Assembly: GCA_020284085.1 (NCBI GenBank)
Contig: JACEVL010000035.1
Coordinates: 227,501 to 291,500, forward strand
Direction of reading: 5' to 3'
Source of the DNA: Aporrectodea caliginosa
Lineage: Eukaryota > Annelida > Clitellata > Crassiclitellata > Lumbricidae
DNA: 64,000 nucleotides
In this document: piece after piece, positions 1-9,979 of the stretch
Numbering within the stretch: position 1 is the first letter of the stretch
Layout: each line of letters opens with the position of its first letter
Translations under genes and position numbers: made by a program
The notes under the pieces: model-generated
What the model saw: the letters and a program-made list of their open reading frames with translations, nothing else
What the model was told of the DNA's origin: nothing
Databases searched by the model: none

Positions 1-60
1 TATGTATATATATATATATATTATATATACAATGTATATATAATAACCTACACGGTCTGC
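1..60. repeat. AT-rich simple repeat
   Basis: The first bases are mostly alternating TA. Nothing gene-like is visible from here to about position 310. Confidence 0.8.
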
Positions 61-312
61 AAATTATATAGAGAAGAGTCCAAGCTATTGGGTTGTTCCC
101 AAGCGGATAGGATTTAGCCAAGGGTTGCGACGACACTCTGAAAGTTTAAGAAAGGTCATGAACATAATCTGGGAGAGTAAAAAAACTGATCTGCCGGAAG
201 AGACCGGGGAACTTAAGAAAAGGTCAAGAGATGCGGCCTTTCCACCACAACCTCCCCCTTCCAAACCCCCGTAAGCCCCACTTCTTGCTCTGTTCTCTGC
301 AGTTGGTAAAGT

Positions 313-631
313 ATGCTTATTAGCTTGGGACACTTTTCCAGATGCAGCGGGCGAAGAGCAGAGGATCGGACTGGTGCTCCTGTCTCCGCAACCGGTGTCA
401 TCTTATCGGCTCCGGTGGCACCGAAAGATGTCAAGCGACCGTGTTTCTGCCACCACCACCTCCACCACCTTCCGCAGCAGCATCACCAGTGTTATCCGCA
501 TCAACACCAGCAGCAGCATCTGTCACCTGGATGTCAGATGCCGCATCTTTCGTCATCATCGGAGGAGGAGGGAACTCTGGTCGGTCGGGTTCCGGCGAGC
601 CCCCGTCTTATCAACATTCCGATTCACGACG
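313..631 (+). CDS. Candidate 5' exon of the Pointed-domain gene
   Basis: An open frame starts at the ATG at 313, just after an in-frame TAA at 307. It runs to a good donor (GACG|GTTAGT) at 631/632. It is rich in His, Gln and Ser, with stretches such as HHHLHHLPQQHHQ and SSSSEEE, as in the low-complexity N-terminal part of many transcription factors. It ends in phase 1. The Pointed exon at 12025 needs exactly one preceding base, and G+AT gives Asp, so the join reads IPIHD-DPREW. The other two open frames over this stretch would not join in frame. Alternatively the exon may start at the acceptor TTTTCCAG|A at 342. The pairing across an 11.4-kb intron is inference from phase, strand and composition; no transcript is seen. 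If joined from 313, the product is about 178 residues. Confidence 0.42.
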
Positions 632-654
632 GTTAGTGTCAATTAGATCACCTC

Positions 655-1285
655 ATGGGATGTATAAGGACGGTCACAGGCAGACAAACACGTAGAGAGA
701 TAGACGGATACGTAGACAGACAAGAGGGACACGTAGACAGACGGATACGTCGACAGACAGACAGACAGACACGGGTATACGCGGACTAACACGTGGACAC
801 TTGAGACATACAGACGGACAGAAACACCGACATACGTAAAGAGACACACAGGCACTGGAATACATATCGTCATACGTAGACAGACAGAGAGACGGACAGA
901 CAAGCAGAGACGGACACATAGACAAAGAGAAGGACACATAGACAAACACGTAGACAGACAGAGAGACGGACACAGACAAACAGAGAGACGGACACAGACA
1001 AACAGAGACGGACACAGACAAGCAGAGACGGACACATAGACAGAGAGGCGGACACAGACAAACAGAGAGACGGACACAGACAAACAGAGACGGACACATA
1101 GACAAACAGAGAGACGGACACAGACAGAGAGACGGACACATAGACAGAGAGAAGGACACATAGACATGGGCATACGTTAACACAGTCCATCTCACACAGA
1201 CGCGAACTAACACAGACATGTAGAGACGTACAGACGGACAGTCACACCGACATACATAGACACACAGACGGACGAAGAAGGACTC
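655..1285. repeat. Degenerate ACAGACGG/ACAGACAG microsatellite
   Basis: This is a long purine-rich simple repeat with ACAGAC, GACGGAC and ACATAGAC words. Open frames in it read as Cys-Leu-Ser-Val repeats on the minus strand and are artefacts of the repeat. Confidence 0.9.
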
Positions 1286-1416
1286 CACCTATTATGTTGT
1301 GCCGTTTGTTTATATTTGTGTCAAAGGTTGTCTTCCTCTTCCTTATTTTCCCTGTCGTTTCCTCCATGTCTGGGAGACTGGGATAATGTACACACGTCAG
1401 TGTTAACGACTTATAT

Positions 1417-1424
1417 ATATTTAC

Positions 1425-1458
<34 letters not shown>
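1417..1458. repeat. TA microsatellite
   Basis: A run of alternating TA. The stretch 1286-1530 around it shows nothing else. Confidence 0.8.
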
Positions 1459-1460
<2 letters not shown>

Positions 1461-1574
1461 TCATGTATATACAGATATACACCGTTTTTTCATAATAATG
1501 GCAACATAATTAATTTCCTCCAGCCAGAAGTGTTTCTCACAGGTTTGACATGCGCATTTGTCTTCTTCTTCCTT

Positions 1575-1800
1575 TCATCATCATCGTCACCATCAATTCC
1601 TGACGCCAGCCATTTGCGGCGATGGTTACGAATAAATGATTGCCATTGTCCTCGGTCATTTGTCAAGTCCACTGTTGCCCTTATTAGTATCAGTCCAAGT
1701 GATGCATATCCTCATTTATATTGTCTATCCAGCGTAGTCTTTGTCTACCTTTGTTTCTTTTTTCTTCGAATCTTGCATGTAGTGGATTGTCTTCTTTAAA
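1575..1800 (-). mobile_element. Non-LTR retrotransposon 3' fragment
   Basis: It shares a long, mostly colinear block with 47005-47347 and 62508-62672 (words such as GACGCCAGCCATTTG and CGGTCATTTGTCAAG). The 47-kb copy still encodes the FGHVERM segment typical of the C-terminal end of non-LTR reverse transcriptases, which gives the minus orientation. No open frame is left here. Confidence 0.6.
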
Positions 1801-1974
1801 ACGGATTTCAGTTACACTTCTTAGATTTTACGACTAGGGTTGAGCACTGTAAAATTTGCAGACCGCCTTGTATGCGCCGCTAGCGCTATAAGAACAGTTT
1901 ACTTGCTTACTTATAATGTCGGATACTTAAAATGTCGGACGCTACAATAAGAACTCTGTTTTAAAATGGCGTAG
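1801..1974. other. Short spacer with a tail-like word
   Basis: Around 1830-1890 there is GCCGCTAGCGCTATAAGAAC, which resembles the 3' tails of other short elements in the window. There is nothing coding. Confidence 0.3.
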
Positions 1975-2150
1975 ATGACTTGTGTTACGTCACGATGCGA
2001 TGACGTCTGTTACTTCCAACTCTGATAACGTGTTCAGTACGTCACACGGAAATAACGGGTTTATTACGTCACACTCCAATTATGTGTTTGTTGTTACATC
2101 ACATTGATGACAAGTTTGTTACGTTGCATTCCGATGACGTAAATTAGTAG
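1975..2150. repeat. Degenerate repeat of ACGTCA/TGACGT half-sites
   Basis: A loose repeat of about 35 bases in which GTTACGTCA, TGACGT and ACGTCACAC recur. The array resumes at 2718-2800 after the MITE at 2151-2717, so that element inserted into it. The words match CRE/ATF half-sites, but nothing else shows a regulatory role. Confidence 0.55.
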
Positions 2151-2717
2151 CAGAGATGGGCACGATTAGTTAAGTTGCTAATCAATTAGAATTAGAATTA
2201 GCTACTGAAATTTGCTAACTCGATTAGAATTAGAATTAGCAAAATCTTGTAACTAGCCTAATCGATTAGAATTAGAATGGCCAAACTTAGACATATACAT
2301 GTAGGTAGACAGTTAGCTAATCAATTAGTTAAATTGCCAATCGATTAGAATTAGAATTAGCGGCAAACATTTAGTAGGCTATCGTGGTGCGTGAGGTTAC
2401 GGGCGTGGGACGGTATTTTTGGCATGCTCCGCGGAAGGTACGATGTTTTCTAAAGACGACACAAACCCTAACCCTGACCCTAACCGATCACGACGCGTAA
2501 CCTGACCCTAACCGACTCTCACGACGCCTAAAATTACGGGAGAAAAATACATGCACCACGATACTAAATGCTTGCCGAATTAGCAACTACAATTTGCTAA
2601 TCGAGTAGAATTATTATTAACAAAATCTTGTGGCTAATCAATTAGAATTAGAATTAGCTGTTTGTCTAATCGATTAGCTAATCGATTAGAATCTAATCAT
2701 TTAGTTATATATCTCTG
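2151..2717. mobile_element. CAGAGATGG-ended MITE, same family as the GPCPD1 intron
   Basis: It starts CAGAGATGGGCACGATTAG and ends in ATATCTCTG, so the ends are inverted. The body repeats AATTAGCTAATCGATTAG-type words. Flanks read AATTAGTA on the left and AATTTAGTA on the right, a target duplication blurred by one base. Its left end matches the right end of the element at 30343-30792 read in reverse, so the two copies lie in opposite orientation. It has no coding capacity. hAT is the best superfamily guess. Confidence 0.75.
2360..2576. mobile_element. MITE nested in the CAGAGATGG MITE
   Basis: Inverted ends of the form CGGCAAACATTTAGTA with TATCGTGGTGC follow each other on both sides. AATTAG flanks both ends as a possible 6-bp duplication. 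The interior holds several ACCCTAACC/ACCCTGACC words, like short telomere-type repeats. Confidence 0.55.
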
Positions 2718-3444
2718 AATTTAGTACGGCACAATGACGTGTTTTACACGTCATAATGCGATTAGGTGCATTTTACGTCACACTCCGCTGACACATTAGG
2801 AAATCATGGCTTATTTTACGCGTTGCGCTGAAACAAAATTATTAATCGTCTGAGAGCGGATGTCGAGTAGTAAGTACTCTGCAGTTCCAAGAAATGAATT
2901 AAATGTATCCGCCAACAGTATTATTAATAATAATGTTGTCGTGACGTAAAATGGAGGAGGTCCGGAAAAGCAGAGGTTAGACAAGGTTCAATTCCGGGTG
3001 AAAACCCTCATAGGCCACGCTAGATGACATGGCATGCATCCTCTTGGCCAAGATCCTCTTCGGCAAATATCCTCTTGGGCTAAGGTCCTCATGAGCAAGA
3101 TCCTCTTAAGTTCGTGACTTTGAATCATTCATTCAAAAATTTATTTAGCGCCGCTTCAAGGTGGCTACTCAGAAGCGCTCCCAACTCCAGCTCGGGGCAA
3201 AGAGGTCCGTTTTCAAATGGCCATAAAACGTGTCAGTACATGATCAAGGGAACAGGCGTAGCTCCTGAGGGAGGCTATTCCAAACCCTAGGGCCTACCAC
3301 CGAGAATGCGCGGTTCTGCATAGCTGCTATGCGGGCAAACGGGACCACCAGAACCCCCATGCAAAGACCCTATCGTTCAGAAACTACTGCCAAGGAAAAG
3401 CGAGCTTGAAACAGCTAAATGAGGATAGCCAAGTTAGGTGTGGC
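2718..3444. other. Spacer with short repeats and a SINE tail
   Basis: It holds the rest of the ACGTCA array (to about 2800) and a B-box-like GGTTCAATTCC near 2988. A short tandem of AAGATCCTCTT words follows at 3045-3115. From 3140 to 3420 there is a SINE-type tail (TTTAGCGCCGCTTCAAGG) and a block also seen at 46740-46860. No gene is visible. Confidence 0.4.
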
Positions 3445-3607
3445 CAGTGGCGGCGCTAGGATTTCAGGTTGGGGGAGGGGGCTAAAACCCAAAGCCCTTC
3501 CCTTTCTCTCGTCCTTCTGGCATTGGCAGTGATTTTCCACTTTTGCTTGGGGGCTGAACCGCAGTTAAGGGGGGCTAAGCCCCCTATCCCCTCTGGCGCC
3601 GCCACTG
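3445..3607. mobile_element. 163-bp MITE inserted in a SINE head
   Basis: The ends are CAGTGGCGGCGC and its reverse complement GCGCCGCCACTG. Flanking 8-mers GGTGTGGC and GGGTTGGC match at six of eight positions. The right flank continues as the tRNA-like head of a SINE, so the MITE split that SINE. Confidence 0.75.
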
Positions 3608-3806
3608 GGGTTGGCCGATTGGTTAGAGCGCTCGGTCTGTAACGCAGAGAGTATGGGTTCGAGCCATGCCCGAGGTGACCACTATGTAGGGACCTTGAGC
3701 AAGTCCTTCACTCACAATTGCTCAGCGCCATCGATGTTTTGTCGTATGGTCGTGTGCACTTCTGAACTTTGTTAGGAGAACAAGATCAAATACTGTAAAT
3801 CAATCA
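3608..3806 (+). mobile_element. tRNA-derived SINE, family 3
   Basis: It has a tRNA-like head with A-box (GGCCGATTGGTTAGAGCG) and B-box (GGGTTCGAGCC), then a body with AGCAAGTCCTTCACTCAC and GCTCAGCGCCATCGATG. Related copies lie at 14640, 25940, 28800, 36655 and 45278. Confidence 0.75.
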
Positions 3807-4006
3807 ATCATTTATTTCTGTAACCATCAGAAGAGAAAAGGAACAAATGAAACAATAAGCATGGGCGTCGAGAGCCAAATCGGGCCCCGGGGCAGACACC
3901 CATCAGCTTCCCTTGTTTTTATTATTAAGTCCAAGTCTGGTGTAAGCCTGAAAAACGCTATCAAACTACATTTAGCGAATAATAATAAGGGTAATAATAA
4001 TAATAA

Positions 4007-4189
4007 CAGGGCTTTTTAGTGTGCAGTTCTACACAAAAAGGGCAGGTCTAAATGAATTTGTGCAGCTGTAGAAGCATTTTTGTGCAGTTAAAACTAGTTT
4101 TAGAATATGCATTGTCATCCGATTTTGAATAATTCAGTATGGCTTTTTAAGGGGTCGTGCAGTTCTAAAAATTCCTTTTAAAAGCCCTG
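4007..4189. mobile_element. 183-bp hAT-type MITE (CAGGGCTTTT family), copy 1
   Basis: It starts CAGGGCTTTTTAG and ends AAAAGCCCTG. A perfect 8-bp duplication AATAATAA flanks it. GTGCAGTTCTA words recur inside. The second copy is at 43146-43342. Confidence 0.85.
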
Positions 4190-4488
4190 AATAATAATAG
4201 TAAAAGTAAATATGAAAATCAATTTCTGGTTTAAAAGGTCCATCTATGACTCTAATTATAAAAACAATTACAGAAATTTAATATGAAAATGTGATTATGT
4301 GAATGTGATAACTGATTTTTTAAATGACATTAATCGCATTGCGATATCCAATTTCAAAAGATACGTCAATTGCTGTATATATATTTTCGTTTATTGAACA
4401 AACGGGTGTGACACACCGCAACCCGGTAATGTGTTGCATTGTCTACATGACTACGTCAACAACTCGCTCTGTAGCCTACCATGATCAA

Positions 4489-5724
4489 TGTAGCGAATGT
4501 CCTTGAGACCCCACACAAATCATATTACTAAGTGCTGTAGATAGATGCTCTTATATATATATGTATGTACAGTTAAGGTGTAAGGCTGCAGTACTTGTTA
4601 GGCTGTGTAGTGTATAGGATTAATGATTCAATTAATTAATTGAACCAGCGTCAGAACCAGCGATATAGATAATAATATTTAGCTAGGCTTCGGGGATAAT
4701 CAGTGGTGCTGGGTTAATCCGTGCCGATGTTGGCGAGACGTGATTGGTTGGATTAAAATACGGACCGTTGAGAACTGTCGTCTGCTAGGTGAACCGCGGT
4801 TTGCCGCCTTCACGCCTGGACTGCAGAATTAATCGCAAAGGATCAATTCAGTGTTGCTGTTGACTGCAAAGACTAAGGTAGTCGATCGAGTCAGTTCAAT
4901 AGACAAACTCCTGATCTTACAGCAAGTTTTGGTAATTTGTTGTAACGAGAACGATCAGAAGAAAGCGAAGTTACGTTACGTGTCCATCGACACACTTCGT
5001 TGAATCGGTAGTGTTGTGAACGTTGAAAATCTCGTCGGACTAACGAAAGTTTCGGCGGATAACGTATGATCGACTGGGTTTGATATCTAACGCAAAAGTG
5101 CGATTTATAACTCAAACGTAGAACGTTTTCGTTTACGAGTTATACGAACTCTGAACTTTGGTGTGATTCGCCACGCAATCATCATCAAGAACTAGCCAGG
5201 AGATAAGCTGGGAGAAACGCTGAATTCAACAAGAAGAATTACTACAAGCAGAATGGCCATGACAAGAGGAACCATCGAAAAGAACTTCGTCAGCCTGAAG
5301 CAAGCCAAGTCAGTCGAGAGGGAGATCAATGACGATCTACTGTAACTACACGACGAGCGGACAGTTCAAGTGAATATAACTTTTCATCACAGAGTTGTTT
5401 GGGGAGGTTAGCTTAGGGCCTTATAAAACATAAATTTAAGTAGTCAATGATGCTGGTTCTAAGTAAGGATTGTAGCCTATGAACTAATGAATAACTAGTC
5501 TTTCTAGAATAGGTAAATATAGCATCAACATTGTAATATAATTGTATTTAAATCAGACATTTGTTGAACTAATTAATATTCAAAACTCAAGACTGTCTTC
5601 ATTGAATTCTACTATAATGATAGGCCTTACATGCATTGCTACCTTCTCCATAGGGAGCTAATAAAGTAACGTGAGTAAGATCCAACTCTAAGCTTCCCCT
5701 ATAGAGGCAGGGGGACCCGTTACA
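4489..5724. mobile_element. Solo LTR, 1236 bp
   Basis: It begins TGTAGCG and ends CGTTACA, the TG...CA ends expected of an LTR, and is flanked by the 5-bp duplication ATCAA (4484-4488, 5725-5729). In the plus reading there is a TATAAA word near 5421 and AATAAA near 5658. A 30-codon frame starts at 5252 (MAMTRGTIEKN). No internal retroviral genes are present, so it is a solo LTR, and it interrupts the transposase frame of the surrounding hAT element. Confidence 0.75.
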
Positions 5725-5729
5725 ATCAA

Positions 5730-5912
5730 CTACACAACTACATCTACTATCATACTAGCAACGATATTATCAGCTTGATTTGCTGCATCATTCGCTTTTG
5801 ATGAAATTGAAAATGCAAGGCTTTGAAGGATTGTTTGTCTCTCGTTTGCATTCCTGACTTTCAACAATCTTTCTTTCCTTTGTTGAGCTCCAGATTTCTG
5901 ATGGTAATTCAT
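5730..5912 (-). pseudogene. hAT transposase N-terminal fragment
   Basis: The frame opens MNYHQKSGAQQRKERLLK. The KSGAQ-RKE start is typical of the leader before the TTF-type zinc finger in hAT transposases of the ZMYM/ZNF862-like group. The frame breaks at the junction with the solo LTR after about 60 residues, and no zinc finger, catalytic core or hATC domain follows. It is a dead remnant. Confidence 0.6.
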
Positions 5913-6812
5913 CTTCTAGTTCGTTATCAACTTAAATGGAATTATAGTTATTATAATATCAAATAATTATTGGTAATTTGATATCAATTATTTATTGTGA
6001 TAAATTACATCCAGCTGTAAGTTAAAGTATTGTTTATTTTGACAATAACTCAAATTTCAATTCAGAAATTTACATCCAGTACAAATTTTATGCCTCCCAG
6101 AAAACGAATAATCAATTCTAGGCTGACTGCTGATAATTCTCAAAATAAGCCTACTGATAAGCAGTGTTTTTCAAATTCAAGTTATTCGACTAGGCTCAAC
6201 TATAACGTGGCCTAGATCTTTGCATTACGCACCCCGTAATGTAAAGTTCTTGGCACCGATTAAGTTCTTGGTGGAGTAGGTCCTATAGACTTCAGTCAGG
6301 AATCGAAATTTGTCTGCATCAGTTAACTTTGCATCAGCAGATAGTCCAAAACCATTCTGATAAGTGATGAACAACTTCTGTCACTGTGCTCACTCCTAAT
6401 TTTTCCTCTGACTGAGCAACTGAGACTGTTAAGTTTCACAGTTATTAAATCGTTTTCGTTAACAACAATGCTAACCTTTTCAGTCCCATTTCCACCGTCA
6501 CATTCGCTTTTGGCTTACATTTTGGTAAAGAAATTCAATAGGTCTAGTACCTCATTTACTTCATAACCAATATAATTGAAGCAATTAGACTGCATTAAAC
6601 CAAAACCCCAGGTTTCTTCAGTTTGAAAAAAGTTTTATACATTTCCGGGTCCCTGCCAGGGGCCCCTGCCATAGAACTGGGCCCCGGGGCAGCAACCCCA
6701 CCTGACCCCCCCTCTCATCGGCCCTGACAATAAGGCAACGGTTTGACATGTACTGGCTACACGGAGGCCCAGAAGGGATCATGGATCCCGCTAAATAGGG
6801 ATACCTAAACAT

Positions 6813-7360
6813 GTAAAAAATACAGATAAGAAAAGAAAGACAGCCGATCGATACTTAGAATGGAGTAAGAATAGTTGTACTGTATACGTATATATTGTAT
6901 TATTATGCATTATGACGTAAATCGCCGAAATTTGTCTGATACATCGTCATGAGAATAAGATTATTCACTGGTGCCTGATTACAAAAAGATCCATACTGTG
7001 TAATAATCATTTTCTGGTGACGTCATCGAACAATCGAGAGGTTAGAACAAGCGAACTGTTGGCATACTATACAGAATTTCCGCCATCTTTTCCCGTATAA
7101 CAACACAATAGCAGATACGTCATTAGTTATGAATATTCATTAATGGGCAACCGGCCAATGACAATACGCCAAGGGCTAGTATGGATAGAAATCCGGTATA
7201 CGGAATACCAATATGCGAACGTGTGACGGTGTGAGACGTGGACAAAAATTGTTGATGATAATACGGATGTTGGGAGGCTATAGTGCAAGAATGGAATCCG
7301 GACACTGCACATGATTGCAGTTTGAAGTTGTTCAGGTTTTAGAGTTGAGCGAAAAGTTCC
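6813..7360. other. Spacer, nothing recognised
   Basis: Unique-looking sequence without a convincing open frame or repeat. Confidence 0.5.
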
Positions 7361-7560
7361 ATTGTAGTCGTCGTTTCTACGTTTATAAAGGGCTACTCTA
7401 AAGCCAAGCGCAGTGCACTAGCTTTTTCGCCAGCGCTGCGTCAAATCAGGAGGGTTGTCTAGAGATGATTCCCCTGGGGGTTTCGTGCTGAGAGCGCTTC
7501 TGAATAGTTATTCTGAGAGAGGCGCTATATAAATCTTTTATAGATACAATACAATGATCA
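7361..7560 (+). mobile_element. Non-LTR/SINE 3' tail with gcgctatataaat
   Basis: It contains GCTGAGAGCGCTTCTGAATAG, then GAGGCGCTATATAAATC and a short ATACAATACAATG tail. The same tail occurs at 13980-14072. Confidence 0.6.
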
Positions 7561-7800
7561 GGGGAGGGTCTGAGTCCGGATACCCAAAGAGAGAGACGGA
7601 GACAGAGAGAGGAAGAGAAAGACAGGAAGAGAGAGAGAGACTGAAATAGAGGGAGGGAGAGAGGAAGAGAGAAAAAGAGATACAAAGAGATAGAGAAGGT
7701 AGGGCGGGGAGAGAGGAAAATAGAGGATGATGGATAGGGAAGGCAGGACATAGAGAGCGAAAGGAGAGAGGAGGGATAGGGTTGGAGAAAGAGGATTACG
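7561..7800. repeat. GA-rich microsatellite
   Basis: GAGA/GGGA simple repeat, directly after the SINE-type tail. The Leu/Ser-rich open frames here are artefacts. Confidence 0.9.
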
Positions 7801-8131
7801 CATCCAGGATGTTTTTTCGTGTCCTACTCTCCTCTTCCCTTCGGAATATCAACCACTATCGTCTGCGCCGGTAATTACACCGACCATTGTATCGTGCTTA
7901 CACCCTGAATAGGACCGTCCAAAACGAGCGAATCACAGGTTCAAAAGGAGCTATAGAAATTAACGTACGACAGAGAGGGGGCCTAGAGGGTCAACGCTGT
8001 CGATTTCTTTTGTTCGGACGAAGATAGCGATCGCCATCTGTCGAGAAAAGGAGGAGCAGCCACCGAGACACGCCAACCGGCAGATGGCGTTATTGGCTGG
8101 GAAACACCGCAGAGTAACAATGGGTGGAGAG

Positions 8132-8554
8132 CAGTGTGAGCACTCTCCATTTTCTGAAATCCCAAGCTCTTGCCACAAAAATTCCAAGATTTGCCAAAAG
8201 TGTAAAAAAAATCCCAAGTCATTGAACCGGAAAAAGTTGTGCTGAAATATGAAATGCGTTTTACAATCACAATTATTCGCAAAAATGCCAAGCTACGAAC
8301 TGGCAAAGAAAAAACCGGATCATAACATTGAATTAACAAATTACGATGTTAACAAGTAACAGTAATAAGAAACGTCTTTCACTGAGAGAGTTTTTTCTAA
8401 TCTGATTCGCTGCCACTGAGGAAAAGTACAGTAAAAACTAGTCTGTATAGACCTTAGAAAAAATCCCAAGATTGCTGCGCCAAATCCCCAGATCCCAAGC
8501 CAACCCCAAAATCCCAAGATCTTGGGAAAAATCCCAAGGAACGGTCTCACACTG
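8132..8554. mobile_element. hAT-type MITE with CTTGGGATTT repeats, copy 1
   Basis: The ends are CAGTGTGAGC and, in reverse, CAGTGTGAGACC. Flanking 8-mers GTGGAGAG and GTGGATAG match at seven of eight positions. Short inverted CCCAAGATCTTGGG motifs lie near the right end. A longer, broken copy is at 54255-54914 in the opposite orientation. Confidence 0.8.
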
Positions 8555-9525
8555 GTGGATAGAGGGCTCAGCGAGCGATGACGTAGTCGACAATGGGAGA
8601 CCGCAGACGTCGCATTGGACAAAATGCGGCGGGTGTTTTATTAGCGCCCTTCGCTCGCTTTTCCGCGTTGTGCGGGAAAAACGCGCACGCAGGTAGAGGC
8701 GCTAATAGCCACGTCGCACGCTATATCGCGTATATGACCATTCATTATTGCTAATTATATGAGAAAATAAAAGTATAGCTTTTATTGTGATCTACTGTAT
8801 AATTATGTATGTGCGTGTGGGATATATATATACACTTTATATATATATATATGTATATTTGATAGGCTAAGTGTTTGTACGTATACAGTGACAGTGATTT
8901 TGAATTTACGAGATTACACACACACAAACCATGGGGTTCGGCTGGGAGTGCCTCTGAGTACATGTGGTTATCTCGGAGAAGCGCTATATAAATGCTCTGA
9001 ATGTAGGTTATTAATTAATTTGACAGATGGCGCCTTACCCAACCCCCAACCCTCACTTCTGTTTTGACCCCCCAATGCTGCCTCCCCGTCGTTACGTCTG
9101 TCCACCCCATTTACGTACGGGGGTTTTAATAGTGTCCCTTATGTATACCGGCCATGTGGTTAACAGTTCACCGGTTATAACCAGAGTAGTTTAACTCGCC
9201 CGTGGACCTCGGTATAAGGTCCACGACTCGCCCCCTGGTTTAATCGTACCCCAGCTCTACCCCAATCTTACATTATATCAGGCCACAGAGGGAGAGGGTA
9301 ATGACTTGGAAAATCCGACAGCCCCCAGATGATGACGGTGGCGACACCGTGTGGCCGGTTCTTGCAAATGGACTCCATTAAAATGTCATCGTCTGCTGCA
9401 GACGTCCACCTCTTTCCGCCTTCTCGCATCTGCGCCTCTATTGTGTGAGGCTCATCACGCGGACGTCTGCCTTTAGTAATTAAACGAAAAGTCTCCTTGT
9501 GGCCAAACTCCACCACTGTTCGTAA
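8555..9525. other. Spacer with one unassigned open frame
   Basis: It holds TA runs near 8820-8860, a SINE-type tail (GAAGCGCTATATAAATGC, near 8980) and a short hairpin GTGGACC...GGTCCAC near 9210. A minus-strand frame of 82 codons at 9268-9516 has balanced composition, but I recognise no domain in it. Confidence 0.35.
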
Positions 9526-9616
9526 TATGTATGTATGTATGTATGTATGTATGTTGGTATGTATTTATGTATGTATGTATGTATGTATGTATGTATGTAT
9601 GTATGTATGTATGTAT
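9526..9616. repeat. GTAT microsatellite
   Basis: Tetranucleotide GTAT run. It abuts a family-2 SINE, as similar runs do at 38998 and 48980, so it probably belongs to the SINE 3' end. Confidence 0.9.
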
Positions 9617-9618
9617 GA

Positions 9619-9836
9619 GCACTGGTTATAGCGCCCCTTCAAGATTTCTACTCAGAGGCGCTCCCGACTACAGCGTGGACACTGAATCGGAGTTTCACGC
9701 CGAAGCGCATGATCAATTGCGAGTGAAGGACTTGCCCAGGGTCCCTACGCGGCGGCTTGAGGTGGATTGTGAACCCGCAACCCTCTGGGCTGCAAGGCAC
9801 CGAACATACCCTACACCACCGCGCCTCTTACAGTGA
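9619..9836 (-). mobile_element. tRNA-derived SINE, family 2
   Basis: Read on the minus strand it has a tRNA-like head (GCGCGGTGGTGTAGGGTATG) and a B-box region beside GGAGG-GTTGCGGG. The body has GCAAGTCCTTCACTCGCAATT, and the tail ends in GGGGCGCTATAACC. Related copies are at 39017, 48999 and 56698. Confidence 0.8.
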
Positions 9837-9914
9837 CAGTCCCAAGCCTGGGTGAAGGAGGAGGGCGACGCTAATGATCTTTGTTACCACACAGTGTCGT
9901 TAAACTGAAACTAC
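9832..9914. mobile_element. Short dispersed element, CAGTGACAGTCCCAAGCC type
   Basis: A block of about 80 bases, CAGTGACAGTCCCAAGCC ... GGGCGACGCTAATGATC ... AGTGTCGTTAAAC, recurs in reverse at 14686-14756 and 15272-15350. Confidence 0.55.
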
Positions 9915-9979
9915 TACTACTACTCCTTGTGGCCGGCTTGCGTCATTTCGCCTGGGATACGGTAACTGATTGGTTAGGG

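Larger units (their letters stand above)
3860..6726 (-). mobile_element. hAT DNA transposon, about 2.9 kb, with nested insertions
   Basis: It is bounded by a perfect 8-bp duplication ACAATAAG (3852-3859 and 6727-6734). The ends CATGGGCGTCGAGAG and, in reverse, CAGGGCCGATGAGAG agree at 11 of 15 positions, and both ends carry the word GGGCCCCGGGGCAG. It contains the start of a hAT transposase frame on the minus strand (5730-5912), a MITE (4007-4189) and a solo LTR (4489-5724). Without these insertions the element is about 1.4 kb, so it is internally deleted and non-autonomous. Confidence 0.8.
3807..6812 (-). mobile_element. CR1/L2-like 3' tail split by a hAT insertion
   Basis: The pieces 3807-3859 and 6727-6812 together match, in reverse, the tail at 34834-34962, which has GCGGGATCCATGATCCCTTC, CTGTTGCCTTATT and ends in ATTGATTGA. 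Everything between 3860 and 6726 is a later insertion. Confidence 0.7.

Noticed and set aside
342..695. Frame with a Pro-rich and Ala/Ser-rich reading over the candidate first exon
   Set aside because: Joined to the Pointed exon it gives an immediate stop; only the 313 frame fits in phase.
643..1288. Three long minus-strand frames rich in Cys, Leu, Ser, Val
   Set aside because: They are all readings of one ACAGACGG-type microsatellite.
3860..6726. Intact autonomous transposon
   Set aside because: Only the first 60 residues of a transposase remain; the rest is nested elements and non-coding sequence.
9205..9235. Hairpin GTGGACC/GGTCCAC as a regulatory site
   Set aside because: A seven-base stem in a gene-free area is expected by chance.
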